This document shows, piece by piece, positions 45,410 through 54,246 of a stretch of 62,668 nucleotides of DNA. Source of the stretch: JALZVT01 sp964611345 (GTDB lineage: Bacteria > Pseudomonadota > Gammaproteobacteria > Pseudomonadales > Azotimanducaceae). The notes beneath the pieces are model-generated. The model worked only from the letters and a program-made list of their open reading frames with translations. It had not been told where the DNA came from and did no database searches. The stretch is from positions 1 through 62,668 of the forward strand of contig CAZSYU010000015.1 in the NCBI GenBank assembly GCA_964611345.1, in the 5' to 3' direction. The position numbers and the translations under genes were made by a program. Numbering within the stretch: the first letter of the stretch is position 1; each line of letters starts with the position of its first letter.

Positions 45410-47200
45410 ATGGGTGAGTTGGGTGTTTTAACACTTATTGGGGCGTTAACCCTTGGGGCGCAGTGGCTTGCATGGCTTACCCGAGCGCCGTCGATCGTAT
45501 TCCTGTTGATTGCGGGTATATGCGCGGGTCCGGTGTTTGGGTTGGTTCATGCGGATGCATTGCTGGGGGATCTGTTGTTCCCTGTTGTGTCCTTATCGGT
45601 TGCCATTATTTTGTTCGAAGGCAGCCTGACTCTGCGGTTCCACGAGCTTAAGGACACCGGGAGCACTCTGTGGCGGATGCTTACGGTTGGTGTGGTGGTC
45701 ACCTGGTTGGTCATTGCCTGTGCAGTCAAATTTTTATTGCCGGTTGACTGGCCGTTGGCCGTACTGTTTGGCGCGATCATGGTGGTGACCGGTCCGACGG
45801 TCATTGGCCCCATGCTGCAATCGGTTCGGCCCAACAAGACAATAAGTCGACTATTGCGCTGGGAAGGCATTGTCATTGATCCCCTGGGCGCCGTACTCGC
45901 AATCCTGGTGTTTAATACTATGGTGGCACCGCCCGCCGGGCAGCTAGTGAGCACCACGCTCTTGCATCTAGGCGAAATTTTGCTGGTTGGCGGAATTGGC
46001 GGCGCGCTTGCCGGCTGCGGTCTTGGCATCGTTCTGCGGAACTACTGGTTGCCCGAATATCTGCACAACGTCGGCACTCTGCTGTTTGTACTTATTGTGT
46101 TTGCGGTGACTGATTCGTTGGCTCACGAATCAGGTCTGCTCGCAGTGACCATCATGGGTGTCTGGCTGGCCAATATGCCGGGTGTTCGGGTTGATGAAAT
46201 TCTCGACTTCAAGGAATCGCTTAGCGTATTGCTCATTTCGGCACTGTTTATCCTGCTGGCATCGCGGCTCGATCTCTCGGCCCTTGGAGATATAGCGCTC
46301 CCGGCGCTTGGCGTTTTTCTGATAGTCCAGTTTGTGGCGCGGCCCTTGAAAATACTTGCGTCTACGTTTACCAGCGACCTTTCCTGGAGAGAGCGTGGCT
46401 TGCTTGCGTGGATTGCACCGCGCGGAATTGTAGCCGCTGCGATTTCTGCCTTGTTCGCCTTGCGACTTGAGGAAGTGAGCTATCCTGGTTCAGACATCAT
46501 TGTGCCTCTTGCGTTTGCCTTAATCATTGGCACGGTGGTTTGGCAGGGATTAACCGCTCCCTTCATCGCTCGCCGTCTTGGTGTCGCTCAACCCGAGGCC
46601 ACTGGCGTGCTGTTTGTGGGGGGCAACGTTGTTGCTCTCGCGCTTGCCAAACGACTGAAAGAAGCAGATTTTTCAGTAGTGGTTGCTGACAGTTCGTGGG
46701 AGAACATTAGCCGCGCCCGCATGGCCGGCGTGCCGACCTATTTTGGTAACCCGGTATCGGAGCATGCCGAGCGACGACTTGATCTTACCGGAATTGGGCA
46801 GCTATTTGCCGTTTCTCAACGAGGTGAGCTGAACGCTCTGGCGTGTTTGCGTTACGCCCACGACTTTGGCCGCAATGCGGTCTACTCGCTAGCAACGACG
46901 GTCGCCGATGGCGCTGATGATAAACATACGCTTGCATCTGATCAGCGGGGTCAGCAGCTGTTTGGCACGCAGTACAGTTACGCCAAACTTGCGAGCTTGA
47001 TTAGCCAGGGCGCTGACTTTCGGCAAACCGGGTTGACCGATGAGTACACTTTGCAAACCTTGTTAGCCGCCGAGCCAGGCGCTATTCCCTTGTTTGCGTG
47101 GGACGCCAACAAGGTGCTGACAGTTGCAACGGATGCGGAAGAGTTTAAGCCCGGGCCTGGCTGGACCTTGCTTACTCTGGTGCCCCTTGCCGAAGAATAG
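45410..47200 (+). CDS. CPA1-type cation:proton antiporter with RCK domain
   Basis: 596 residues. About 12 membrane segments occupy residues 1-390, with the NhaP-like loops LFEGSLTLRFHELK and GPTVIGPMLQSVRPN. Residues about 395-520 form a TrkA-N/RCK nucleotide-binding fold (GVLFVGGNVVALALAKRLKEADFSVVVADSSWENI). Such exchangers remove Na+ or K+ in exchange for protons and may sense NAD(H) through the RCK domain. The TamA gene begins 14 bases after the stop; co-transcription is likely but functional linkage is unclear. Confidence 0.9.
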   Translation: MGELGVLTLIGALTLGAQWLAWLTRAPSIVFLLIAGICAGPVFGLVHADALLGDLLFPVVSLSVAIILFEGSLTLRFHELKDTGSTLWRMLTVGVVVTWLVIACAVKFLLPVDWPLAVLFGAIMVVTGPTVIGPMLQSVRPNKTISRLLRWEGIVIDPLGAVLAILVFNTMVAPPAGQLVSTTLLHLGEILLVGGIGGALAGCGLGIVLRNYWLPEYLHNVGTLLFVLIVFAVTDSLAHESGLLAVTIMGVWLANMPGVRVDEILDFKESLSVLLISALFILLASRLDLSALGDIALPALGVFLIVQFVARPLKILASTFTSDLSWRERGLLAWIAPRGIVAAAISALFALRLEEVSYPGSDIIVPLAFALIIGTVVWQGLTAPFIARRLGVAQPEATGVLFVGGNVVALALAKRLKEADFSVVVADSSWENISRARMAGVPTYFGNPVSEHAERRLDLTGIGQLFAVSQRGELNALACLRYAHDFGRNAVYSLATTVADGADDKHTLASDQRGQQLFGTQYSYAKLASLISQGADFRQTGLTDEYTLQTLLAAEPGAIPLFAWDANKVLTVATDAEEFKPGPGWTLLTLVPLAEE

Positions 47201-47213
47201 CCACACTCTGGGC

Positions 47214-49064
47214 ATGCGGTCTAACACCCTGAGCAGGCGGCCTGACTTGGCGTTGCACTGGTTTATCGCGGTTCTCGCTTGGTGTCTCGTCAGTTTTAGC
47301 GCCGCGGCTGATAGCGCCGCGGCTGATAGCGCCGCGGCTGATAATGTTGAAGCCGCTTCCGATGAAGTGGCAGAAGATGAAACGCAGGACATTGAAGTCA
47401 GTGTAAAGGTGCGCGGCATCAAAGACGAACTGCGTGACAACGCCAAAGCCTTTTTAACTATCCGCCAAAAAACCCGCAAGCAGGATACTGCGCAAGTTAC
47501 TGCCAGCGACGTCGAGAAGTGGCATTCCCTTGCCGACGCTGAAATACGGCAAGCGTTGCAGCCGTTTGGTTACTACAACGTGTTGATTGACGCGCAGCTA
47601 GAGCAGGAGTCTGAGTACAAATGGAAGGCGCGTTATGAGGTTACCAAAGGCATAAGAAGCCGTTGGCGCAGCATTGAGGTTGAGGTGCCTGGGTTGCCTG
47701 AAGAACTCGACGAATTGAGGTCGCAGGCGCTCCCGTCACTCGATTCCTATGTAGATCACCAGAAATACGCAGGGTACAAGAGCGCCTGGCTTGCGCGGTT
47801 GCTGGATGCTGGTTATCTGGATGCCCGTTTTACCACATCTCGTTTTGTGGTGGACGTGGCGAACAATGCAGTGGATCTTGACTGGCAAATCGACACCGGC
47901 CCGCGCTATCTGTTTGGTGAAATCCGTATCGAACAGGATATTCTCAAGGATGCTCTGGTAAGTCGTTATCACACGATTACGCCTGGTACGCCATTCAGTA
48001 CCAATGAACTTATCGATTTGCAGCTTAGTCTGAACAACTCCAACTTTTTTGATTCAGTGGCGCTCGATATCCGCAAGGATGAGGCGGTGGATTTGCGTGT
48101 ACCTATAGTAGTGCGCACAACACCGAAAAAGCGCAAACGCTTTAATGTTGGCGTTGGTTTCGGTACCGATACGGGGCCAAGGGTATCCGGTGGAATAGAT
48201 TCGCGTCGGGTTAACAAGCGCGGCCATCATTATCAGCTTAACACGCGCGTATCAACGGTCGCTTCATCGCTGCAAGTTGAATACGACATACCTATAAAGG
48301 ATGTCGCGAAAGACCAGTGGCGCTTATATGTTGAGGTAGAGAGAAGCGACATTGGTGATGCAGACGTCACGCAGTTCTCGATTGGTGGCGCGCGCGAAGA
48401 TGATTGGAGGCGTTTTCGGCGACGTGTGTTCTTTAACGCAGAACGTACAAACTTTGAGTTTGGCGATGAAGGGTCACAAAACGCGACTATCGCTTATCCG
48501 GGTATTACACTTTCTTACGATCGACTGGATGATCCGCAATTTGTTCGTAAGGGTTTCAGCCTTGCGGCTACTGTGCAAGGCGGGCTTGAGGCTCTGGGTT
48601 CGAGCACCAGTTTTGGTCGTGCCCAGTTTACCGGCCGGGGAATATTGCCTTTGGGTAAACGTGGGCGGTTGTTGGGCGCGGTAAACGTCGGTTTTGTTGA
48701 AGCCGAGGAGTTCTTGGCGCTACCCCCATCACAACGGTTGTTTCTTGGGGGTGATCGCAGTGTGCGGGGCTATGGCTTTCAAACTATTTCACCAGAGAAT
48801 GCGGCTGGCGACGACATTGGTGGCTCTCGATCACTCGCTTTGAGTCTGGAAACGGACTACCAGATCTCCAAGTCCTGGGGCATTGCAGCCTTCGTTGACA
48901 TTGGTGATGTCAGCGATGGTGCACCAACGGATTTCAGAACGGGCTTGGGGATAGGCGCTCGCTATCGGTCACCCGTTGGCATTATTCGTCTGGATCTCGC
49001 ACATCCGTTTGATGATCCCGACAGCGCCGTGCGGGTGCACCTATCTATAGGGTCTGATCTGTGA
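47214..49064 (+). CDS. tamA: TamA, Omp85-type outer membrane assembly protein
   Basis: 616 residues from the ATG at 47214. Signal peptide LHWFIAVLAWCLVSFSAAADS, then a low-complexity Ser/Ala/Asp stretch, N-terminal POTRA domains (about 60-260; DIEVSVKVRGIKDELRDNAKAF, YEVTKGIRSRWRSIEVEV, DTGPRYLFGEIRIEQDILKD), and a C-terminal 16-strand barrel with LGGDRSVRGYGFQTISP (the VRGY signature of Omp85) and a final strand ending SIGSDL. TamA with TamB inserts or feeds outer membrane proteins or phospholipids. The TamB gene overlaps its stop codon. Confidence 0.93.
   Translation: MRSNTLSRRPDLALHWFIAVLAWCLVSFSAAADSAAADSAAADNVEAASDEVAEDETQDIEVSVKVRGIKDELRDNAKAFLTIRQKTRKQDTAQVTASDVEKWHSLADAEIRQALQPFGYYNVLIDAQLEQESEYKWKARYEVTKGIRSRWRSIEVEVPGLPEELDELRSQALPSLDSYVDHQKYAGYKSAWLARLLDAGYLDARFTTSRFVVDVANNAVDLDWQIDTGPRYLFGEIRIEQDILKDALVSRYHTITPGTPFSTNELIDLQLSLNNSNFFDSVALDIRKDEAVDLRVPIVVRTTPKKRKRFNVGVGFGTDTGPRVSGGIDSRRVNKRGHHYQLNTRVSTVASSLQVEYDIPIKDVAKDQWRLYVEVERSDIGDADVTQFSIGGAREDDWRRFRRRVFFNAERTNFEFGDEGSQNATIAYPGITLSYDRLDDPQFVRKGFSLAATVQGGLEALGSSTSFGRAQFTGRGILPLGKRGRLLGAVNVGFVEAEEFLALPPSQRLFLGGDRSVRGYGFQTISPENAAGDDIGGSRSLALSLETDYQISKSWGIAAFVDIGDVSDGAPTDFRTGLGIGARYRSPVGIIRLDLAHPFDDPDSAVRVHLSIGSDL
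47298..47342. repeat. 15-base tandem repeat, three perfect copies, in tamA
   Basis: AGCGCCGCGGCTGAT occurs three times in a row, encoding SAAAD x3 right after the predicted signal peptide. Length variation here would be in-frame and tolerated. Confidence 0.95.
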
Positions 49065-52000
49065 GCCTGCTCTGGCGTTTTTACAGGCGCGTGCTGATCG
49101 GGCTTGCGGTATTGATTGTTGTGGTGGCTTTGCTTCTGTACTGGCTATTGCTCACCAACTCCGGGTTGCAGGCGGGTGTGGAATTTAGTCGAAGTTATTT
49201 ACCCGATACGGTGAGTTTCGACTCAGTAGATGGGGAATTGGCGCGGCGCCTGCGTGTGCAGGGAGTTTCGATCAAGACGGAAGCCGCAACGTTTGAGTTA
49301 CCTGAGTTGATAGTTGAGTGGAGCCCTAAACTTCTCCGAAACGGCGTTCTCAAGCTCGATACCGTGCATATTGCTGATGTGATCCTCCATCTGCATGAAT
49401 CTCCAACCTCCGATGTGACACAAATTGAGGTTGAGCCTGTAGCGCTGCCAACGCAGTTGGCATTGCCAGTTGATTTGTTTGCCGATGATATCCGCATCGA
49501 AAATGTGCAGATCAATCAGGGTGAGAGTAGTTACGTAGTCGACCACGTGCTCGCTCGGGCCGAGTGGATTGATACCGTATTTACGTTGACTTCGCTAACA
49601 ATGCAGTCTGAGTTTATCGATGCGAAAATTTTCGGCAGCGTAACCACTGCCGAGAACTACCCATTGCAGTTAACTTTGGACAGTACGCTAAAACAAGAGT
49701 TTGTGGTGCCAGTAACTGGTGAGCTAACCCTTGTTGCAAGTGGTGCGATTAATGATCTTACCGTTACCGGCGGCGTTGCGGTTGTGGGCGCCAAGGTTCC
49801 GGCGGTTAGCGCAACCTACACCGCTCAGGTGCAAGCAGATCCACAAGATCTGTTGGATTACGAGATCACAGGTCAGGCGCAGCTGAAAGGTGCAGATATT
49901 GCGATTGCCGACTATGTCGAACAGCTATCGGGCCGCGTATCGATAGATGCCGCGGTAGAGCTAAGTCAGAGTGGCGGTCAAACTCCTGCCATTACCGTAC
50001 CCAGGTTCAAGCTTGATGGTGAGCTACTGGATGAGAACATTGCATTGAGTGGCAGTGGTAGTTGGGACGGCAAGACCGGACAAGTGCAAGAACTTCGTGC
50101 GCTGTGGGGGGAGTACCGTGCGTCGGTTAGTGGCCGGATGGGTAACGACTCTACACTGCAGTGGTCTGCAGAGTTGCCCGATCTGGCCCAGGCTGGAAAC
50201 CTGTTGCAGCAGGATTGGCGCGGTCGCGTTACTGGTAGTGGTCAGTTGTTGGGGTCACTCACCGCACCCCGGTTGATAGCGCAACTAGAGGCAGAACAGG
50301 TGTCGATGCAAGACGCGAGCATTAGAGCTGCGTCAGTTGATATTGATTTATCAGCCACCGCAGACCTGCAGATGGACGTTTTGCTGAATGATGTTGAGCT
50401 TGCTGGAGAACCGATTAACGAAGTAGAGCTCAAGCTTCGGGGAGTTGCTGATGATCATCTGCTGTCGCTGTCGCTTGACTCTTCGCGCGCTGAGATCTTG
50501 CTCGGGGCAAAAGGGGCGCTGAGCAATACCGCGGTTATTGAAGAGGCCATCTGGTCGTTTCAGTTAGCGCAGTTTGATGTGGTTCATGCCGATTTCGACA
50601 GTAACCGGCCCGATCATGCCTGGCAGCTTGCACAACCTGCCGTTGGCGAGGCTGTGCTGTCAGCTGTTGTGCTCGAGCCGTTGTGCCTGTCGCATGTGTT
50701 GCCCGCAGAGGGCGGAGAACTTTGTGTCGATCTGCGGTACTCACCAGATGGCCTGACAACCAACGTAGGTGCGCAAGGATTAGGGCTTGCGAATCTAAAT
50801 TCATTGCTCCCGTCAGACATTCGTTTAGCCGGCGAGTTGTCTGGCAGCGCACACTGGACGGGCGAGCTTCGTACCGCCCAGGCGAATATGGTGCTTGCGG
50901 ACGTGGAGGTCGCGCTGCGCAAGAACAAAAAGTGGCTAGAACTCGCGCAGTTTGCTTCGGGTACGCTGGACGTTGTGCCAACAAAAGGCCTGCTCGGTGA
51001 TGAACTGGCACTCAGAGTAGATCTGCCCTTGCGGAGCGACAGTGACAAAGGCGTGTTCGCTGATGTGAACTACGGTGTTGCCGCTTCAGACCTGGGCGAA
51101 TTGTCCGGATCCGTTCGAGCCGAGTTGCCTGAACTTGGGTGGCTTGCTGCGTTCAGTGACCAGGTTGCTTCTCTTAATGGCAGTCTTGTCAGTGATGTGA
51201 CTGTTGCTGGCACCTCCGCAAAACCGGAGTTCTTTGGGCTTACGGTTTTGGAGTTTCCGCAGATTGCTATTGTCGATCCCGACATTGAACTACGTAATAC
51301 AAAGCTCACGCTTACGGGTGCCCCTCAAGGTTTGCAACTTGCAGGCTCGAGTGAGTCTGGTGAGGGTTCGATTACGCTCAGCAGCAAAGTGAATCTACAA
51401 GATAGTGTGGCCGTTACTGGCACCGTCAAGGGCGAGAACTTTGAGGTCAGTAATTCTCCGGAGGTGAGCATTGCCGTATCACCAGACCTGACTGCAACCT
51501 TTGCCAACGACAAACTCACCTTGCGTGGTGATGTGGTGGTGCCTCACGCTTATATAACGCTGGATAAAGTGCCTAGCGGGGCCGTTACGGCCAGTAGAGA
51601 TCAGCAGTTTCTGGAGCAGGAAGTGGGTGCAGCTCCGCTTGCCACTGATGTCGAAGTGCGATTGCGCCTGGGTGACGATGTGAGTTTTGAAGGCCTTGGG
51701 CTAAATGCCAGCTTTGGTGGCGCGGTGACTATTCAGGATCGCTCTAATCACGTGACGACAGCTACTGGTGAGATCGAAGTCATCGAAGGTATCTACCAGG
51801 CGTATGGCCAAGACCTCAGTGTAAAAAACGGCAAGCTGGTGTTTGCTGGAGGACCTGTCAGCGAGCCCGGTTTGAACTTCCGTGCAGTACGTCAGGCCAC
51901 ACCTGAAATCGAAGTGGGTGTGCATGTGCTGGGATCATTGCGTGAGCCGGCGCTCGAGGTGTTCTCCACACCCACGTTGCCGGAATCAGACCAGCTGGCT

Positions 52001-52357
52001 TATCTGGTATTAGGGCGACCGTTGTCGAACAGTTCGGCCGAAGAAAATTCATTGTTTCAGCAAGCCGCCATGGCGATTGGTGTTCAGGGCGGACAATTGT
52101 TAACCGACCGACTGGGTTCGTCGCTTGGCGTAGACAGCATTGGTATCGAGTCTGCGCCGGGCACGTCAAACGCGCAGGCAGCTCTGGTCGTCGGCAAGTA
52201 TCTCTCGCCGCGACTGTATGTGAGCTATGGCTACGGTCTATTCGAACCGATTTCCACGTTGCGCCTGGAGTACCAGCTCAACCGCCTCTGGCGAATTGTC
52301 ACTGAAAGCACAAACATTGCGACTGGCGGCGATTTTCTGTGGGTGTATGAGCGCTAG
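49061..52357 (+). CDS. tamB: TamB, inner-membrane-anchored translocation and assembly protein
   Basis: 1098 residues, with an N-terminal membrane anchor (VLIGLAVLIVVVALLLYWLLL) followed by an extended beta-rich region; the C-terminal DUF490/TamB domain is seen as LGLNASFGGAVTIQDRSNHVTTATGEIEVIEGIYQAYGQDLSVKNGKLVFAGGP, VLGSLREPALEVFSTPTLPESDQLAYLVLGRPL and LSPRLYVSYGYGLFEPISTLRLEYQL. It spans the periplasm as a lipid-conducting taco-like structure and pairs with TamA. The start is a GTG at 49061 overlapping the tamA TGA. Confidence 0.93.
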   Translation: MSLLWRFYRRVLIGLAVLIVVVALLLYWLLLTNSGLQAGVEFSRSYLPDTVSFDSVDGELARRLRVQGVSIKTEAATFELPELIVEWSPKLLRNGVLKLDTVHIADVILHLHESPTSDVTQIEVEPVALPTQLALPVDLFADDIRIENVQINQGESSYVVDHVLARAEWIDTVFTLTSLTMQSEFIDAKIFGSVTTAENYPLQLTLDSTLKQEFVVPVTGELTLVASGAINDLTVTGGVAVVGAKVPAVSATYTAQVQADPQDLLDYEITGQAQLKGADIAIADYVEQLSGRVSIDAAVELSQSGGQTPAITVPRFKLDGELLDENIALSGSGSWDGKTGQVQELRALWGEYRASVSGRMGNDSTLQWSAELPDLAQAGNLLQQDWRGRVTGSGQLLGSLTAPRLIAQLEAEQVSMQDASIRAASVDIDLSATADLQMDVLLNDVELAGEPINEVELKLRGVADDHLLSLSLDSSRAEILLGAKGALSNTAVIEEAIWSFQLAQFDVVHADFDSNRPDHAWQLAQPAVGEAVLSAVVLEPLCLSHVLPAEGGELCVDLRYSPDGLTTNVGAQGLGLANLNSLLPSDIRLAGELSGSAHWTGELRTAQANMVLADVEVALRKNKKWLELAQFASGTLDVVPTKGLLGDELALRVDLPLRSDSDKGVFADVNYGVAASDLGELSGSVRAELPELGWLAAFSDQVASLNGSLVSDVTVAGTSAKPEFFGLTVLEFPQIAIVDPDIELRNTKLTLTGAPQGLQLAGSSESGEGSITLSSKVNLQDSVAVTGTVKGENFEVSNSPEVSIAVSPDLTATFANDKLTLRGDVVVPHAYITLDKVPSGAVTASRDQQFLEQEVGAAPLATDVEVRLRLGDDVSFEGLGLNASFGGAVTIQDRSNHVTTATGEIEVIEGIYQAYGQDLSVKNGKLVFAGGPVSEPGLNFRAVRQATPEIEVGVHVLGSLREPALEVFSTPTLPESDQLAYLVLGRPLSNSSAEENSLFQQAAMAIGVQGGQLLTDRLGSSLGVDSIGIESAPGTSNAQAALVVGKYLSPRLYVSYGYGLFEPISTLRLEYQLNRLWRIVTESTNIATGGDFLWVYER

Positions 52358-53199
52358 GCCTGAGATTGCGCAGTAGACAATATTCGAATGTCGCGCTGAG
52401 GGTAGGGGATGTTGATGTCGTGGGCATCGAACTTGAGCTTTACGGCTTCGAGCAATGCAAAGCGTACGCTCGACATATCTCCAGAGTTGGTCCAGACGCG
52501 AACCATGAGATTGACAGCGTTGTCAGCCAGATCAGACACGACAATCAGTGGTTGCGGATCGGCATGAATGCGCGGCTCGGCCTCCACAAGCTCGTTGATT
52601 AGCGACTTTGCTTGCGTGACATCGTTGTCGTAGCCAATACCAAAGTGTAGCTCAATGCGGCGCTTAGACTCATGTGAGTAGTTGGTGATAACGTCATTTG
52701 ACAGCTTGCCATTGGGTACAATGACGACCTTGTTGTCTGAGGTGTGCACGAGTGTGCTGAAGATCTGAATCTGCTTCACAGTGCCAGATACACCTTGTGC
52801 TGCAATAAAGTCGCCAACCCTAAAAGGCTTAAACAGCAATATGAGTACGCCTCCGGCGAAATTTGCCAGGCTGCCTTGTAGCGCCAGACCGATAGCGAGA
52901 CCGGCGGCGCCAAGTACAGCAACAAAGGAAGTGGTAGCGATGCCCACCATCGACGCCACACTGATTAGTAACAGGACTTTCAATGCCACGGAGGCGAGGC
53001 TGCGCAAAAACTGCGCAAGGGATTCATCAACTCCGGCAGTGTCGAGTGCAGTTGCCATCACGTTGACGATGCGACGTATTAGCCACAGGCCAAAAACAAG
53101 TACTACGAGTGCCAGTAGCAGTTTTGGCACATAGGTCATGGTCAGATCAACCGCCATGTTCCAGTAGGCTTGCAACTGTTGTTGCGTGAAATCAGGCAT
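52354..53199 (-). CDS. MscS-type mechanosensitive ion channel
   Basis: 281 residues, three membrane segments (PKLLLALVVLVFGLWLIRRI, VALKVLLLISVASMVGIATTSFVAVLGAAGLAIGLALQ). The pore helix motif AIGLALQGSLANFAGGVLILLFKPFRVGDFI is a close match to MscS. The remaining beta domain (VKQIQIFSTLVHTSDNKVVIVPNGKLSNDVITNYSH) is also standard. It opens on membrane tension to release solutes. Its stop shares the CTAG tetramer with that of TamB. The EF-hand gene lies 6 bases upstream, suggesting co-expression. Confidence 0.93.
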   Translation of the reverse strand: MPDFTQQQLQAYWNMAVDLTMTYVPKLLLALVVLVFGLWLIRRIVNVMATALDTAGVDESLAQFLRSLASVALKVLLLISVASMVGIATTSFVAVLGAAGLAIGLALQGSLANFAGGVLILLFKPFRVGDFIAAQGVSGTVKQIQIFSTLVHTSDNKVVIVPNGKLSNDVITNYSHESKRRIELHFGIGYDNDVTQAKSLINELVEAEPRIHADPQPLIVVSDLADNAVNLMVRVWTNSGDMSSVRFALLEAVKLKFDAHDINIPYPQRDIRILSTAQSQA

Positions 53200-53205
53200 G
53201 CGCAG

Positions 53206-53421
53206 TTATTGCTCGCTCCACCAGCTAACAAATTCGTCAAAACTGATAACACCGTCTCTATCAGTGTCAACGACGTCGAAGCCGATGCGAGCCTCTTCGG
53301 CGGAGGTCTGGGCGCCGATGTTTCGCAACAGTTCCTTGAATTCGTCAAACTGAATTTGACCATCATTGTTGGTATCACATTTTGAGAAATGTTCGCGCCA
53401 TTCTTCGAGTCGTTCATTCAT
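53206..53421 (-). CDS. Two-EF-hand calcium-binding protein
   Basis: 71 residues from the ATG at 53421. Two canonical 12-residue EF-hand loops: residues 16-27 (DTNNDGQIQFDE) and 52-63 (DTDRDGVISFDE), each with Asp at 1, Asp/Asn at 3 and 5, Gly at 6, Ile at 8 and Glu at 12, flanked by helices. No signal peptide, so it should be cytoplasmic. It is 6 bases upstream of the MscS gene and 35 bases downstream of the cupin gene, in the same direction. The ORF is open to 53520, but that extension has no support. Confidence 0.85.
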   Translation of the reverse strand: MNERLEEWREHFSKCDTNNDGQIQFDEFKELLRNIGAQTSAEEARIGFDVVDTDRDGVISFDEFVSWWSEQ

Positions 53422-53456
53422 CAGAGGTGTATTCTCCGCGATCAAATTTGTGAATG

Positions 53457-54212
53457 TCAGGGTTGTTTTTTCGGCGCGAAGGATAGCATGGGAGTATTGA
53501 GGTGGCCGGTTTTGATCCAAACTCGCACGCCGCTAGAGCCTGCGCTTGCGCGTAATTCGCTGTCTGGTGGCAAGCGTAGCCACGAGTGTAGTCGCAGGGT
53601 ATCGGCGTTCACTGTGAATTCACCCGCCAACACCAGTATCTCGGCACCCCCAGGTACCTGACGCTCTACGTGACAACCGGGTGACCAGTATTCGAGTTGA
53701 ACCGTTTCGTGGGTATCCTGATACAACGGAGTTACTTGCACACCGGGTTGCTCGATGTCGGCTATGCTACCCATTTTGTCGATTTGCAGACGCACGTGGG
53801 TTCGGTCGGTCTGGTCAAACTGCCAAAGCTTCACGAAGATCACACAACCTGGCTCAGAACCTGGCGTGTGCCGGGAGGTGGGTGGGTTGCGGATGTAGGA
53901 GCCGGCCGGAAAATCGCCGTGTTCATCTGAAAAGACGCCTTCGAGAACGAGAAATTCCTCGCCACCGGTGTGCACATGAGGGCTGAACTGGCTGTTCGGC
54001 TCGTATTTAACAATGCTTGTGGCACGCGCTACCTCGTCACCGATGCGGTCGAGCATGCGCCGCTGCACACCTTTAATCGGCGAGTCTACCCATGCGATCT
54101 CGTCCGTGTGGAGCATAACGGGGGCTGCAAAGTCTGCGTTGAGTTCGATGTTAACTCCGAGTGTGCGGTTAGTCGTAGGCGCAAAACTAAGCGTTATACT
54201 GCCGAAGCTCAA
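53457..54212 (-). CDS. ChrR-like double cupin protein
   Basis: About 251 residues. Two cupin domains: HVHTGGEEFLVLEGVFSDEHGDFPAGSYIRNPPTSRHTP (His-x-His, Glu, His metal ligands) and PGGAEILVLAGEFTVNADTLRLHSWLRLPPD. The middle QVTPLYQDTHETVQLEYWSPG is typical of ChrR-cupin proteins, whose founding member is an anti-sigma factor responding to singlet oxygen; no sigma factor gene is nearby. Family alignment begins at about codon 54155 (VNIELNADF), but that codon is GTT and the next conventional start upstream is TTG 54212. An ATG at 54116 would cut off conserved residues. The start is therefore unresolved. Confidence 0.75.
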   Translation of the reverse strand: MSFGSITLSFAPTTNRTLGVNIELNADFAAPVMLHTDEIAWVDSPIKGVQRRMLDRIGDEVARATSIVKYEPNSQFSPHVHTGGEEFLVLEGVFSDEHGDFPAGSYIRNPPTSRHTPGSEPGCVIFVKLWQFDQTDRTHVRLQIDKMGSIADIEQPGVQVTPLYQDTHETVQLEYWSPGCHVERQVPGGAEILVLAGEFTVNADTLRLHSWLRLPPDSELRASAGSSGVRVWIKTGHLNTPMLSFAPKKQP

Positions 54213-54246
54213 GGAATTTTGATCGACTATTGATGGACACCTTTTA

